This document shows positions 8,286 through 17,510 of a stretch of DNA of 64,000 bases, in pieces. Within the stretch, counting starts at the first letter, position 1; every line of letters begins with the position of its first letter. The notes under the pieces are model-generated. The model searched no databases. It had not been told where the DNA came from and saw only the letters and a program-made list of their open reading frames with translations. The stretch lies in contig NZ_WIXI01000050.1 of NCBI RefSeq assembly GCF_009617585.1, forward strand, positions 514,095 to 578,094. The letters are read 5' to 3'. The position numbers and the translations under genes were made by a program. The DNA is from Endobacterium cereale (GTDB lineage: Bacteria > Pseudomonadota > Alphaproteobacteria > Rhizobiales > Rhizobiaceae).

Positions 8286-9265
8286 GCCCGCTCTCCGATC
8301 AGCTTTACAAATATGTCCTCGAGCGAACTCTGGTGAGTGGAAATATCGCCGATAGGCACATCGGCGGCAGACAGCGCTTTCATCAGCGCCGCGATCCGGC
8401 TTCCCTGGCCGTTGCCATGCGTCTCGTCCGACGCGTAATCATGCACAAGCGCATTGCCATCATCGACCAGCTTGAGATCGAAACTTTCAAGCCCCGGCGG
8501 CACCGCCTCCAGCGGATGCGTCAACTCCAGTCGCAACTGTTTTGCGCCGAGCTTCTTCATCAGCGTGGTCTTGTCCTCGATCAGCAGCAGCTCACCGGCA
8601 TTGATGACACCGACACGATCCGCGATCTCCTCAGCCTCCTCGATATAATGGGTGGTGAGGATGATGGTGACGCCCGTGGCGCGCAGTTTTTCCACCACCT
8701 GCCACATGTCGCGCCGCAGCGTCACGTCGACACCGGCGGTCGGCTCGTCGAGGAAGAGGATACGCGGTTCATGGGCCAATGCCTTGGCGATCAGCACGCG
8801 CCTTTTCATGCCGCCGGAAAGCTCACGCAGCATGTTGTCGCGCTTCTCCCACAGCGACAGGTCTTTCAAAATCTGTTCTATCAGCGCCGGGTTCTTGCCC
8901 TTGCCATGCAGGCCCCGCGAAAAGGTCACCGTGTTGATCACCGTTTCGAACTGGTCAGTGGTCAGTTCCTGCGGCACCAGCCCGATCATCGAGCGGGTGG
9001 CGCGAAAATCGCGCACCACGTCATGGCCGCCCACCGTCACCTGCCCGCCCGAAGGATTGACGAGCCCGCAGACGATCGAGATCATCGTCGTCTTGCCGGC
9101 GCCGTTCGGCCCCAGAAGCGCAAGGATCTCGCCTTCGCGGATATCGAGATCGACGCCTTTCAGCGCCTTGAACCCGTTACCGTAGACTTTTGTCAGGTTG
9201 CGGATGGAAACGACGGGAGGTTTGCCGGAATTCGGCTGGATTGGCGACATCTGAATGGGCGACAT
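8282..9265 (-). CDS. ABC transporter ATP-binding subunit (YadG-like)
   Basis: This 327-residue ATPase has all nucleotide-binding motifs in order: Walker A GPNGAGKTT, Q-loop VPQELTTDQF, signature LSGGMKRR, Walker B ILFLDEPTAGVD and the switch His in TTHY. A regulatory C-terminal extension of about 80 residues follows, as in DrrA/YadG-type exporters. It powers the permease encoded just downstream. The start is unclear: ATGs at 9265 and 9250 are both possible and neither has a strong ribosome site; a further in-frame start at 9328 is less likely because its extension reads as non-coding. Confidence 0.9.
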   Translation of the reverse strand: MSPIQMSPIQPNSGKPPVVSIRNLTKVYGNGFKALKGVDLDIREGEILALLGPNGAGKTTMISIVCGLVNPSGGQVTVGGHDVVRDFRATRSMIGLVPQELTTDQFETVINTVTFSRGLHGKGKNPALIEQILKDLSLWEKRDNMLRELSGGMKRRVLIAKALAHEPRILFLDEPTAGVDVTLRRDMWQVVEKLRATGVTIILTTHYIEEAEEIADRVGVINAGELLLIEDKTTLMKKLGAKQLRLELTHPLEAVPPGLESFDLKLVDDGNALVHDYASDETHGNGQGSRIAALMKALSAADVPIGDISTHQSSLEDIFVKLIGERA

Positions 9266-9361
9266 GGGGAGACTTCTGGCTGGAATGCTGTGGCGCCGGA
9301 TATAAGTGTCAAACCACCGAAAAAACATCCCCCGTCAGCAGTTTCCCGTTTTCAGGGACAA

Positions 9362-10183
9362 TCAGCTGAATACGCCGACAAAAAACTGGATCGACACGCA
9401 GACGAGGAACACGCCAAAGGCCCGCTCCAGCGCCTGCCGGCTCATCGCATGCGCCGCTCTCGCGCCATAAGGCGCCATGATCAAGGTGATCGGAATGATC
9501 AGCACCACGGCGATCCAGTTGACGTAACCGGTCGAAAGCGGCGGCAGGCCGGGCGCGCCCCATCCGCCGATGACATAGCCCACCAGACCCGGCAGCGAGA
9601 TCAGCACGCCCATGCCGGAAGACGTCGCCACCGCCTGATGGATGGAGCGGCCGTAAAGCGTCATGAACGTGTTGTTGACGACACCGCCGCCGACACCCAT
9701 CAGGCCGGAAAGAATGCCAAAGCTGGTGCCGACCAGAAACCGCGCCGGATTTTTTGGCAGCTCATCACCCAGCCGCCAGCTGGCCCGATTAAAAATCATC
9801 CGTCCTGCCAGAATGAGGGCGATGACGGCAAAGATCAGCCGCAGCGTCACGCTCGACGCTCTGGCGGCAACGAAAGCGGCAATCAGCGTGCCGAGCGGCA
9901 CGGCGATCACCCAGCCCTTCAACAGTTCCATGTCGACCGCGCCGCGCGCCCGGTGCGCCATGAAGGAGCGGATCGAGGTCGGCACGATGATGGCAAGCGA
10001 GGTGCCTAGCGAAAGCTGCATGCGCACCTCTTCCGGCACGCCCAGCAATCCAAAGACATGAAAGAAGATCGGCACGAGAATGGCACCGCCACCGATACCG
10101 AACATGCCGGCGAGCAAACCGGACAGGACACCGCTCACCGCCAGCACGGCCGCGAAGAAAAGAATTTCCGTCAGTTCGGGCAT
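9362..10183 (-). CDS. Sulfite exporter TauE/SafE-family membrane protein
   Basis: This 273-residue protein has about eight membrane segments arranged as two homologous halves. Each starts with a glycine-rich motif: GMFGIGGGAILVP near residue 26 and GLMGVGGGVVNN near residue 160. This duplicated motif defines the TauE/SafE family, which exports sulfite, sulfoacetate or other organosulfur anions. It is transcribed in the same direction as the ABC pair but separated from it, so it is probably independent. Confidence 0.88.
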   Translation of the reverse strand: MPELTEILFFAAVLAVSGVLSGLLAGMFGIGGGAILVPIFFHVFGLLGVPEEVRMQLSLGTSLAIIVPTSIRSFMAHRARGAVDMELLKGWVIAVPLGTLIAAFVAARASSVTLRLIFAVIALILAGRMIFNRASWRLGDELPKNPARFLVGTSFGILSGLMGVGGGVVNNTFMTLYGRSIHQAVATSSGMGVLISLPGLVGYVIGGWGAPGLPPLSTGYVNWIAVVLIIPITLIMAPYGARAAHAMSRQALERAFGVFLVCVSIQFFVGVFS

Positions 10184-10784
10184 ACATTCTCCTCAACGCA
10201 AAACCGGCATTGCGGAGTCTTGTCTGCACCGCGGCACGTTCCACCGCCACACATGATTGGGTTTGTGACAGCACCACAGCCTGTGGACAAGTGCGGTTGT
10301 GACGCAAATCGGCACCATCCTAAAACGCGAACCCCACAAAAAAGATACAACCGTCATTCAGCAGTCATCTTGCCGCGCCATGTTGCCGTCGTCGGGACCG
10401 GCCAGCACCGCCGCACACGCTGCCGCCCCCGAAGCATGACCGTCCGCCGCCTTGCCCGCCCGTCCTCGTCGGGCCGCCAAGGCACCGCCTGGCTGGCGGT
10501 CACTACTGATGGAAACGCATGGCCGCCCATGCGCTTCCGGTGTTGATGCATGCAGTCGTGATGATCGAAAGCCGACGCCCCATCCCGCGTCCGCTTTCCA
10601 CCCTTGGCCGGCCTCAGCGCCGGCCTTTTTTTGTGTGGCGTGTGAATCGCCGCAGACGGTAAAATTCCCGGTAGAAACACCCTCGGCATGGATATGGTCT
10701 TGGCTGCTTCCGCTGGCGTGCCATATCCCCGGTCAGTATGGCCGGATACATGGACACACCGACCGGCCTCAAGGAATAGCCGTC
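10184..10784. other. 600-bp intergenic region with an orphan terminator
   Basis: There is no convincing coding sequence. It holds the promoter side of the TauE gene and, on the plus strand, a clear intrinsic terminator at 10606-10632 that no upstream plus-strand gene accounts for. The last 50 bases contain AAGGA at 10771-10775, the likely ribosome site of the M50 gene. Confidence 0.5.
10606..10632 (+). terminator. Orphan Rho-independent terminator
   Basis: GGCCGGC and GCCGGCC form a 7-bp all-GC stem with a 6-base loop, followed by seven T. There is no plus-strand protein gene upstream back to the divergent TauE start, so it may end a small RNA. Confidence 0.75.
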
Positions 10785-11900
10785 TTGTCTTTGCTCGCCT
10801 TCGTTTCGTTGTTCTGCAGCGCCTTCATCGCCCTCACCCTGCATGAACTGGCGCATGCCATCACCGGACATCTGGCAGGGCTGAACATCCGCCGCATCCG
10901 CATCGGCACCGAACCGATCCTGCTGCGTTTTCGCGCGTTCCACACGGATATCCAGATCGGCCTTCTGCCCACGGGCGGCGGTGTCGATCTCTACAGACCG
11001 CTGCGGCCCTCCCGGCGCAGGCGACTTGCCTTTGTCGCGGCCGGTCCGTTGATGGACATGGTTTGGTTCTGCATTCTGATTTGGCTGATGACGCAAAGCC
11101 ACGAGAACGAAACGGCCAATGCCGTATTGATGCCCGCACTGGTGGTGCAAATCTGCATGCTGATTTCCAGCCTTTACCCTTGCCACGCGCATTTCTACGG
11201 CGAGCGCCTGCCAAGCGACATGCTGCACTTCTACCGCATCCTTCGCGAAAAGGACGATCCGGCAGAATTTTATCTTAAGGCCTATTTTGTCCGACTTGCG
11301 GGTTACCACAAGGACGATCTGTCCAGCCTTATCCCCTCGCGTGGCTCTGAACGGGTCGCGCACATTTATCTCGAAAGGATGCTGGACAAAAAGATCGATC
11401 GCCGTGCGCACGTGGAGGCCCTACTTCGCGAGATCGGTCTCGGCCTATCACCGCTTGAGGAAGTCGCCATTATCGACGGCCTGATAACCGACGCCATTCG
11501 CCACCCGCCGACCCAGTATGAAAGCGAGCTTGACGCCCTCTCGGCGCGCGCCATTACGCTATATCCCGATCTCAAAACCCTCAAAGGTTCGCGTGCCGCC
11601 GTTCTCGCCCGCGCCGGTCGCCATCAGGAAGCGCTGGAACTGCTCGAACAGGCGGAATACGAGCGTGTGTTCGACCGTAGCCTCAACACCGCCTTCCGGG
11701 CTCTGGCGCTGTTTCATGCCGGCCGGCAGGAGGACGCCCGCGCTGCACTGGACCAATCCGTTCGTATCCTGCGGGAGGACGAGCCAAACTGGCGGCATGG
11801 TCAGGATATTCTGCAGATTGTCGGCCAGCAGATCGGTTATTGGCCGGACTTTGCCGATGACCCGCCGGAGCCTGAACAGGGAACGGAAAGTTCAGCATGA
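10785..11900 (+). CDS. M50-type (site-2 protease-like) membrane metalloprotease with helical C-terminal domain
   Basis: With a TTG start at 10785 (AAGGA nine bases upstream) the protein has 371 residues. Residues 20-24 are HELAH, the HExxH zinc site lying inside the first membrane helix, and GPLMD near residue 86 supplies the third zinc ligand expected of M50 proteases. The membrane part ends near residue 130. The rest is soluble and helical; a TPR-like segment (residues about 270-350; SRAAVLARAGRHQEALELLEQA and a second copy ending in RQEDARAALDQSV) may bind partners. In-frame codons upstream to 10452 cross the orphan terminator and are probably not translated. The stop overlaps the next gene by 4 bases. 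Confidence 0.7.
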   Translation: MSLLAFVSLFCSAFIALTLHELAHAITGHLAGLNIRRIRIGTEPILLRFRAFHTDIQIGLLPTGGGVDLYRPLRPSRRRRLAFVAAGPLMDMVWFCILIWLMTQSHENETANAVLMPALVVQICMLISSLYPCHAHFYGERLPSDMLHFYRILREKDDPAEFYLKAYFVRLAGYHKDDLSSLIPSRGSERVAHIYLERMLDKKIDRRAHVEALLREIGLGLSPLEEVAIIDGLITDAIRHPPTQYESELDALSARAITLYPDLKTLKGSRAAVLARAGRHQEALELLEQAEYERVFDRSLNTAFRALALFHAGRQEDARAALDQSVRILREDEPNWRHGQDILQIVGQQIGYWPDFADDPPEPEQGTESSA

Positions 11901-12241
11901 CACGGAGACCGTTTCGAAAACACCCCGGCGGCAACAAGGCATCCGAGATAAAAGCCGCCGTGATCACGGTCATCGTTTTTGCCACCATCACATTCGCGGG
12001 TTTCTGCCTGTTCTTCGCCGGTGATCCCGTCCCGCCAGAGGGGGCAGACATATGGTCGATCCTTTGCTGGATCGGCATTCTGGTCGGCGCCATTGCCGCC
12101 TATTGCACGTGTCAGGCATTGTTCGACCTGTTCGTCGCCGCCACCATAGGCAACGAGTGGATGATCGGCATCATCATGCTGCTTTTTCTCGTCTGTCTCA
12201 TTTTCGCATTCGTCGATGGACTGGCCCTCCTCATCGACTGA
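11897..12241 (+). CDS. Small membrane protein of unknown function
   Basis: This 114-residue protein has a basic N-terminus (TRRPFRKHPGGNK) and three hydrophobic segments at about residues 18-42, 52-75 and 84-112. No family recognised. It starts within the last codons of the M50 protease gene (ATGA overlap), so the two are co-translated and may work together, for example as a protease and its membrane partner. That link is inference from gene position only. Confidence 0.7.
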   Translation: MTRRPFRKHPGGNKASEIKAAVITVIVFATITFAGFCLFFAGDPVPPEGADIWSILCWIGILVGAIAAYCTCQALFDLFVAATIGNEWMIGIIMLLFLVCLIFAFVDGLALLID

Positions 12242-12330
12242 CCGAAAAACTCCGCCCTTGAGCCGGCGGCCCTCACCGGCTATCTGGGGCCTCCATAAAA
12301 CTCCTCCGTCAAAACAAGGTACCTCCCGGC

Positions 12331-13254
12331 ATGATCCCAGATTTCCTCGTCACCCATTCCGGTGGCTTCCATGCCGATGAGCTGATGTCTTCCGTCATCC
12401 TCACGCGTCTCTTCCCGAACGCGAAACTGGTGCGCAGCCGCGCGCCGGAATGGATCACGCCCGGCTCCGACCGCATCATCTACGATGTCGGCGGTGCCTA
12501 TGATGCCGAAGCCGGCATTTTCGACCATCACCAGCGCGGCGCACCGCTGCGCGAAGATGGTTCGCCCTACTCATCCTTCGGCCTGATCTGGAAACATTTT
12601 GGCCGCGCCTATCTTCTGGCGCTCGACGTGCCGGAAGCGCACGCCGATGCCGTGCATGCCGCTTTCGATGAGAAATTCGTGCTGCCGATCGATCTCCTCG
12701 ATAACGGCGCAGTCGATCCGTCCATCGCCGGGCCACTGGTCAGCCTGACGCTGCCGAGCCTGCTCGCCACCCTGAAACCCGTTTTCGACGCCAAGGATGC
12801 CGACGCTGACGACCGCGCCTTTGACGTAGCACTCACTATAGCCCGCACCTTTATCGAGGCTGGCATCGCCCAGCGCGCCTCAAAACTGCGTGCCGAAAGC
12901 CTCGTCCTCGATGCAATCGCCGCCACCGGTGAAAACCGCGTGCTGGAATTGTCGATGGGCATGCCGTTCCGCCCGGCCATCGTGAAGGCCGGCGCCGATC
13001 ATCTTCTTTTCGTCGTCCATCCGCGCGACAAGGACTGGTGCGTGACCGGCATCCGCCTCAGTGATGACGGTTTTGAACAGCGCGCCGATCTCCCCGCCGC
13101 ATGGGCGGGCCTGAACAATGGTGAACTGGAAAAGGTCTCGGGTGTGATCGGCGCGGTCTTCTGCCACAATGCCCGCTTCATCGCCGCAGCCAAAACCCGC
13201 GAGGCGGCACTTGCCATGGCGGAGATCGCCGTGAAGGAAGCACTGGCTGGTTAA
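12331..13254 (+). CDS. MYG1 / UPF0160-family metal-dependent hydrolase
   Basis: This 307-residue protein matches the MYG1 family over its full length: THSGGFHADE at residues 8-17, DVGGAYD, and FDHHQRG near residues 64-70. These histidines and aspartates form the DHH-like metal site. Eukaryotic MYG1 is reported to be a 3'-5' RNA exonuclease; the bacterial role is not known. A lone gene, it is preceded by a short gap and followed by a palindromic repeat element. Confidence 0.88.
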   Translation: MIPDFLVTHSGGFHADELMSSVILTRLFPNAKLVRSRAPEWITPGSDRIIYDVGGAYDAEAGIFDHHQRGAPLREDGSPYSSFGLIWKHFGRAYLLALDVPEAHADAVHAAFDEKFVLPIDLLDNGAVDPSIAGPLVSLTLPSLLATLKPVFDAKDADADDRAFDVALTIARTFIEAGIAQRASKLRAESLVLDAIAATGENRVLELSMGMPFRPAIVKAGADHLLFVVHPRDKDWCVTGIRLSDDGFEQRADLPAAWAGLNNGELEKVSGVIGAVFCHNARFIAAAKTREAALAMAEIAVKEALAG

Positions 13255-13291
13255 ATCGCCAGCCGGACTGCTGAAGTCGAAGACACAACCA

Positions 13292-13382
13292 TCGTCATCC
13301 TCGGGCTAGTCCCGAGGATCTGCTGCGGTCTGATGTCATTGGCGTGGTTAGATCCTTGGGACAAGCCCCAGGATGACGACCC
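13292..13382. repeat. Rhizobial-type palindromic intergenic element
   Basis: CGTCATCCTCGGGCTAGTCCC at the left end is mirrored by GGGACAAGCCCCAGGATGACG at the right, and each arm also contains an internal stem (CCTCGGG / CCCGAGG). This double-hairpin layout is typical of short repeats spread through rhizobial genomes, here between the convergent MYG1 and extensin genes. Confidence 0.7.
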
Positions 13383-13413
13383 GGTGAAAGGCGCCAATGC
13401 CCGCCAGACACAC

Positions 13414-14892
13414 TCAGTCGCAATAACGGCTGCTCGATTTGCGCTGTCTCAGGTCGAAGTGAAAATGGTTCCAGTGCTCCTTGTTGGAACCTGGGCCGAG
13501 CACGGTGTTGAAATATTTGCAGCTGTCGGTGCGCACGGCCTTCAAGAGCGCGCCTTCGCGGAAGGAAAACAGGCCCTTCTTGCGCACGTCGATATCCTTG
13601 CCGTTCTTCAACACGAACTTGCCGACATCGATGGCATTGCCACGCGAATGTTCGGACATCGGATTGTATTTCTGGCGGCTGTTGTTCATGCGGCGGCAGG
13701 AATAACCACCCAGCGGCACGATGCGCTTGACGCCGCTCCAGTAGCGATAACGCGAGGATGGCGCCAGTTCGTATTTCACCCAGCGGGCAAAGGCCAGCGT
13801 CGTCTGGCAATTGAGTTTGACCGACGGTTTGACGTCGATATCGCCGGAAAGGCCGGTCAGCTCGACCGGGTAATCGATGCCGCAGCTCGGCCCGTCGCTG
13901 ATCCGCTCGGCATTACGGAATTCCACACCGAGACGACGCAGTTCCACCCGGCATGAGGCTTCGGACGCCGGCATGGCCTCCGGCCCGCGCGGCGGCGCGA
14001 TCGGTGCGCGTTCATCCATCGGATTGGGCGTGCGCAACATCGCCACCTCTTCGGTGCGCGCAGCACCACCCACCTGGCGGGTGCCAAACGGCGTCGACTG
14101 GCGCTGCCACGGCTGCTCGCCGTTGATGTCGCCACCGCGATCAGCACGTTGACCGCTACCCGAACGTTTGGGCGGCACGATCACCGGCTCATCGGCGAGG
14201 TTTTGCCCCCCGCCCCGACGGCCAAGCGCACGCGGACTGTCGCTGCCGATACCATCGACAACCGGCTGGTTGCCGACACCTTCGGCAATATCCGTCTGCT
14301 GTTCCTCGGCGAGACCCACGACGCCGTTATTGCCGCCGACGCCGAGTTCGGAATCCATGTTGACGCCACCATCGGCACCTTGCGCCGACATGCCGTTTGA
14401 CATGCCCTGTCCGCGTGAAACGGCAGCCACGCCTTCATCGCTGTCTATGCCCGGAAGGCGGCCCTGCTGCACGCGGGCGTTTCTGACCGGTTGGCCGGAA
14501 GGTTCGGGCGGCATCGGGCCGCCCCATTGTTCATTGCCCGTTGCCGGCGGCATCGGCTGCTGCGCAATGCCGGCATTCTGCCCGCCATACCCACCATAAG
14601 ACGATCCGGGATTACCGTTGACGCCCGGCTCGCGCAGGTAACCGTAGGAGGATTGGCTTTGATCGACGGAAGCCGGCGGCATGGGATTTGAAAGGCCGGC
14701 GGTGGAGGTGGAGGTGCCGCCATAGGTCTGGTTGGCCGGCATGTTTGCGGGCGGCATGGGGCGGATCGCGCCGACGCGCGTGCCGTTGTCTATGCCGGCC
14801 GGCGGCACGAGACCTTCCGCCGAACATGCCGTCAGCATTGTCGTGATCATCAGCGAAGCCGTGAGCCGCCGCCAGAAAAGAGCATACGCCAT
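13414..14892 (-). CDS. Extensin-like family lipoprotein
   Basis: This 492-residue secreted protein has a signal peptide ending in the lipobox LTAC, giving a lipid-anchored Cys at about residue 23. Next is a long low-complexity region (residues about 25-300) rich in Pro, Gly, Gln and Met with repeated MPP motifs. The C-terminal extensin-like domain (about 305-492) follows: CRVELRRLGVEF, LNCQTTLAFARWV, EHSRGNAIDVG and NKEHWNHFHFDLR. The His/Asp pattern (HSRGNAID ... HWNHFHFD) resembles LAS/VanY-type peptidase metal sites, so peptidoglycan binding or cleavage is a reasonable guess. Confidence 0.85.
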   Translation of the reverse strand: MAYALFWRRLTASLMITTMLTACSAEGLVPPAGIDNGTRVGAIRPMPPANMPANQTYGGTSTSTAGLSNPMPPASVDQSQSSYGYLREPGVNGNPGSSYGGYGGQNAGIAQQPMPPATGNEQWGGPMPPEPSGQPVRNARVQQGRLPGIDSDEGVAAVSRGQGMSNGMSAQGADGGVNMDSELGVGGNNGVVGLAEEQQTDIAEGVGNQPVVDGIGSDSPRALGRRGGGQNLADEPVIVPPKRSGSGQRADRGGDINGEQPWQRQSTPFGTRQVGGAARTEEVAMLRTPNPMDERAPIAPPRGPEAMPASEASCRVELRRLGVEFRNAERISDGPSCGIDYPVELTGLSGDIDVKPSVKLNCQTTLAFARWVKYELAPSSRYRYWSGVKRIVPLGGYSCRRMNNSRQKYNPMSEHSRGNAIDVGKFVLKNGKDIDVRKKGLFSFREGALLKAVRTDSCKYFNTVLGPGSNKEHWNHFHFDLRQRKSSSRYCD

Positions 14893-15051
14893 ACCAGAAT
14901 GCCTTACCTGTCCAAGGGGTCGTCCGTTCTTCGTGACAGATTCGCCACTCCTCCGGATTCTAGGCGCGCTTAGTAAACGAAACCTTGAGCGATCAAGGCG
15001 GTTTCAAGGTCATATCGGGACAGAAGTGCCGTAAAACGGGCCATTGGCACG

Positions 15052-15088
15052 CAAAAGGCCGCCGAATTTTTTCTCCGGCGGCCTTCAA
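15052..15088 (-). terminator. Rho-independent terminator of the chemoreceptor gene
   Basis: On the minus strand, AAGGCCGCCGGAG pairs with TTCGGCGGCCTT around an A-rich loop and is followed by TTT, about 20 bases past the chemoreceptor stop. Confidence 0.75.
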
Positions 15089-15106
15089 TCACATCAAGGG
15101 AGAGCA

Positions 15107-16921
15107 TCACGCCGCGTTGCGCATGTTCCCCATCGCAGCATTGCCCAAGCGGAAACCGGAGATCAGCTGCTGCAGATGGCGGCTCTGGTCGGCCAGCGTC
15201 TGGCTGGCTGCCGTCTGTTCCTCCACCATTGCGGCGTTCTGCTGGGTCATCTGATCCATCTGGTTGACGGAGGCATTCACCGCCTGCAGCCCGTTCGCCT
15301 GCTCGCCTGCCGCCTTGGCAATGTCGGAGACATAGGTGTTCACACGTTCCACCAGATGCACGATCTCCACCAGCGCATCGCCTGTCGAGCGGACAAGGGT
15401 CACGCCCGCCTCCACTTCATGGGTGGAATTGCTAATCAGCGCCTTGATTTCGCGGGCGGCATTGGCAGACCGCTGAGCCAGTTCGCGCACTTCCTGCGCC
15501 ACGACCGCAAAACCACGGCCCGCCTCGCCGGCTCGCGCCGCCTCGACACCCGCGTTCAGAGCCAAAAGATTGGTCTGGAAGGCAATCTCGTCGATGACGC
15601 CGATGATCTGGCTGATCTTGGTCGAAGACTCCTCGATCCGCCCCATCGCCTCGACGGCATTCCGCACGATCTGGCCGGAACGGTCGGCACTTGCCTTGGT
15701 TTCGGCCACCACCTTGCTTGCTTCCTTGGCGCGCTCGGAAGCGGCCTTGACGGTCACGGTGATCTCATCGAGCGCCGCTGCCGTTTCCTCCAGAGCCGCC
15801 GCCTGCTGTTCGGTGCGGCGTGACAAATTGTTGGTGGCGCCGCTGATATCGGCGGCGCTGTCGTAAACCACATGGCCGGTTTCGGAGATCGCCTGCACGG
15901 TCGAATTCAGTGCCTCGACGGCCGCGTTGAAATCGTCGCGCAGTTTTGCGTAATCGGTCCCGATCTCGGAGAGCGACATGGAAAGATCGCCGCTCGCCAG
16001 GGCTTCCAGCGCCTGCCCCAGCTGCGACATCGCCCTGCCCTGCTTTTCGGCGGCACCGCGCAGCATGTCCTCATTGCCGCGACGCTCTTCGTCCAGCGCC
16101 CGCTGCTGCTCGATCTCGCGGCGCTGCATGGCCGCGCGCTCATCAACGCTGTCGCGCAGCACCACCAGCGCCCGTGCCATCGCCCCCATTTCGTTGCGAT
16201 GATCGGTGCCATGAACCTCGATGCCGGAACGGCCATCGGCAATCGCCTGCAGCACGCGGCGCACGCCGGCAATCGGGTTGGCGACGCTGCGGATCACCAC
16301 ATAGGCTCCAGCCAGAAGAAGCAACAGGCCACCGCCGGAAATCGCCGCAAACCGCGTGGCGTTCTGCCAGAACATCGCCTTCAGGTCGTCGGAATAAACG
16401 CCGGTACCGACCACCCAGCCCCAGGGCTCGAAACCGGCGACATGCGAAAACTTTTCGACCGGCTGATCGGCTCCCGGCTTTGGCCAGTAATAGTCCGAAA
16501 AACCCTGCCCCGTTGCCTTCACCACCTTGGTGAATTCGACGAACAGGAATTTGCCGTTCGGATCCTTGTTCTGCGACAGATCGGTGCCGTTCATTTCCGG
16601 CTTGATCGGATGCATGACCATGAAAGGCCGCATGTCGTTGATCCAGAAATAACCGCTGCCATTGCCATACCGCATGGCGCCGATCACCTTCTTCGCCTCG
16701 GTCTGCGCCGCTTCGCGGGTCATTGTGCCCGAAGTTTCCAGCCCATGATACTGTTTGAGAATGGCGATGGCGTTGTCGTTCATGGCGGCGAGACCCGCCT
16801 TGCGCTCGGCTTCGGCCGAGCGATAACTCTCGAATAGCGAAAAGGTCATTGCCGCGCCAAGAACCAGCGCGGACAGCAATACCAACAGGTAAAGCCTTGC
16901 AGAGATTGTCAGATGCCTCAT
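15107..16921 (-). CDS. Methyl-accepting chemotaxis protein with periplasmic Cache domain
   Basis: This 604-residue receptor has an N-terminal membrane span (residues about 9-31), a single Cache_2-type periplasmic sensor (about 35-185; GYFWINDMRPFMVMHP and GWVVGTGVYSDDL are characteristic), a second span (about 190-212), a HAMP linker and a long signalling domain. The receptor tip is IDEIAFQTNLLALNAGVEAARAGEAGRGFAVVA, the hairpin that contacts CheA and CheW. Related Cache_2 receptors sense small organic acids. The ATG at 16921 follows GGGGGGTG; a TTG four codons upstream is less likely. There is no nearby che operon. Confidence 0.92.
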   Translation of the reverse strand: MRHLTISARLYLLVLLSALVLGAAMTFSLFESYRSAEAERKAGLAAMNDNAIAILKQYHGLETSGTMTREAAQTEAKKVIGAMRYGNGSGYFWINDMRPFMVMHPIKPEMNGTDLSQNKDPNGKFLFVEFTKVVKATGQGFSDYYWPKPGADQPVEKFSHVAGFEPWGWVVGTGVYSDDLKAMFWQNATRFAAISGGGLLLLLAGAYVVIRSVANPIAGVRRVLQAIADGRSGIEVHGTDHRNEMGAMARALVVLRDSVDERAAMQRREIEQQRALDEERRGNEDMLRGAAEKQGRAMSQLGQALEALASGDLSMSLSEIGTDYAKLRDDFNAAVEALNSTVQAISETGHVVYDSAADISGATNNLSRRTEQQAAALEETAAALDEITVTVKAASERAKEASKVVAETKASADRSGQIVRNAVEAMGRIEESSTKISQIIGVIDEIAFQTNLLALNAGVEAARAGEAGRGFAVVAQEVRELAQRSANAAREIKALISNSTHEVEAGVTLVRSTGDALVEIVHLVERVNTYVSDIAKAAGEQANGLQAVNASVNQMDQMTQQNAAMVEEQTAASQTLADQSRHLQQLISGFRLGNAAMGNMRNAA

Positions 16922-17092
16922 GTCACCCCCCAATAGTGATTTGTTCTTTTAAAATTTATTCGAATTCTTTTACTAACGCGTAAAAGTGCATTTGCCCGTT
17001 AAATTGGCATATGCACCGCTTGCCGAAGCAAGACGACATGCCTATTGTCGGGATTTATTGCACCGCACAAGAATAACGCACTGGAACAGACG

Positions 17093-17485
17093 ATGACCGA
17101 CACTGCCAAGACTGTACCCACGGGAGAACTGACGCTGCGCACGCTCGCCATGCCCGCCGACGCCAATCCGGCCGGCGACATTTTCGGCGGATGGGTTATG
17201 GCGCAGATGGACCTGGCAAGCGGCATCCGGGCCGCCGAGCGCGCCCATGGCCGCGTGGTGACCGCAGCAGTCAAGGAAATGGCGTTCGAGCTGCCGGTGA
17301 AGATCGGCGACACGCTGAACATCTACACGCAGATCGCCAGGGTCGGCCGCACCTCGATCACGCTGACCGTTGAAGCCTAGGCGCAGCGCGCGCGCCACCG
17401 CGCGCTGGAAAAGGTTACCGCCGGCACGTTCATCATGGTGGCACTGGACGAGGACGGCAAACCGAAGCCGGTGCCGGGCGAATAA
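17093..17485 (+). pseudogene. Acyl-CoA thioesterase (YciA-like hotdog fold) interrupted by an in-frame amber codon
   Basis: The reading frame from ATG 17093 to TAA 17483-17485 is open for 130 codons except for one TAG at 17378-17380 (codon 96). The frame resumes directly with coding-like sequence (AQRARHRALEKVTAGTFIMVALDEDGKPKP in two blocks) that is the usual C-terminus of this family. Relatives I recall have Trp in an EAWAQR context at this point, so a single TGG-to-TAG change explains it. The first 95 residues keep the hotdog core and the NPAGDIFGGWVMAQMD active-site segment; the last strand and substrate-tunnel residues are lost unless the codon is read through. A sequencing error is possible. 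Confidence 0.8.
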
Positions 17486-17510
17486 TTCCCGACACCGATC
17501 CGGCGACGGA

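Noticed and set aside
8270..10009. A 579-residue plus-strand frame
   Set aside because: Antisense to the ABC ATPase and TauE genes; rich in His, Arg and Gln as expected for a shadow frame.
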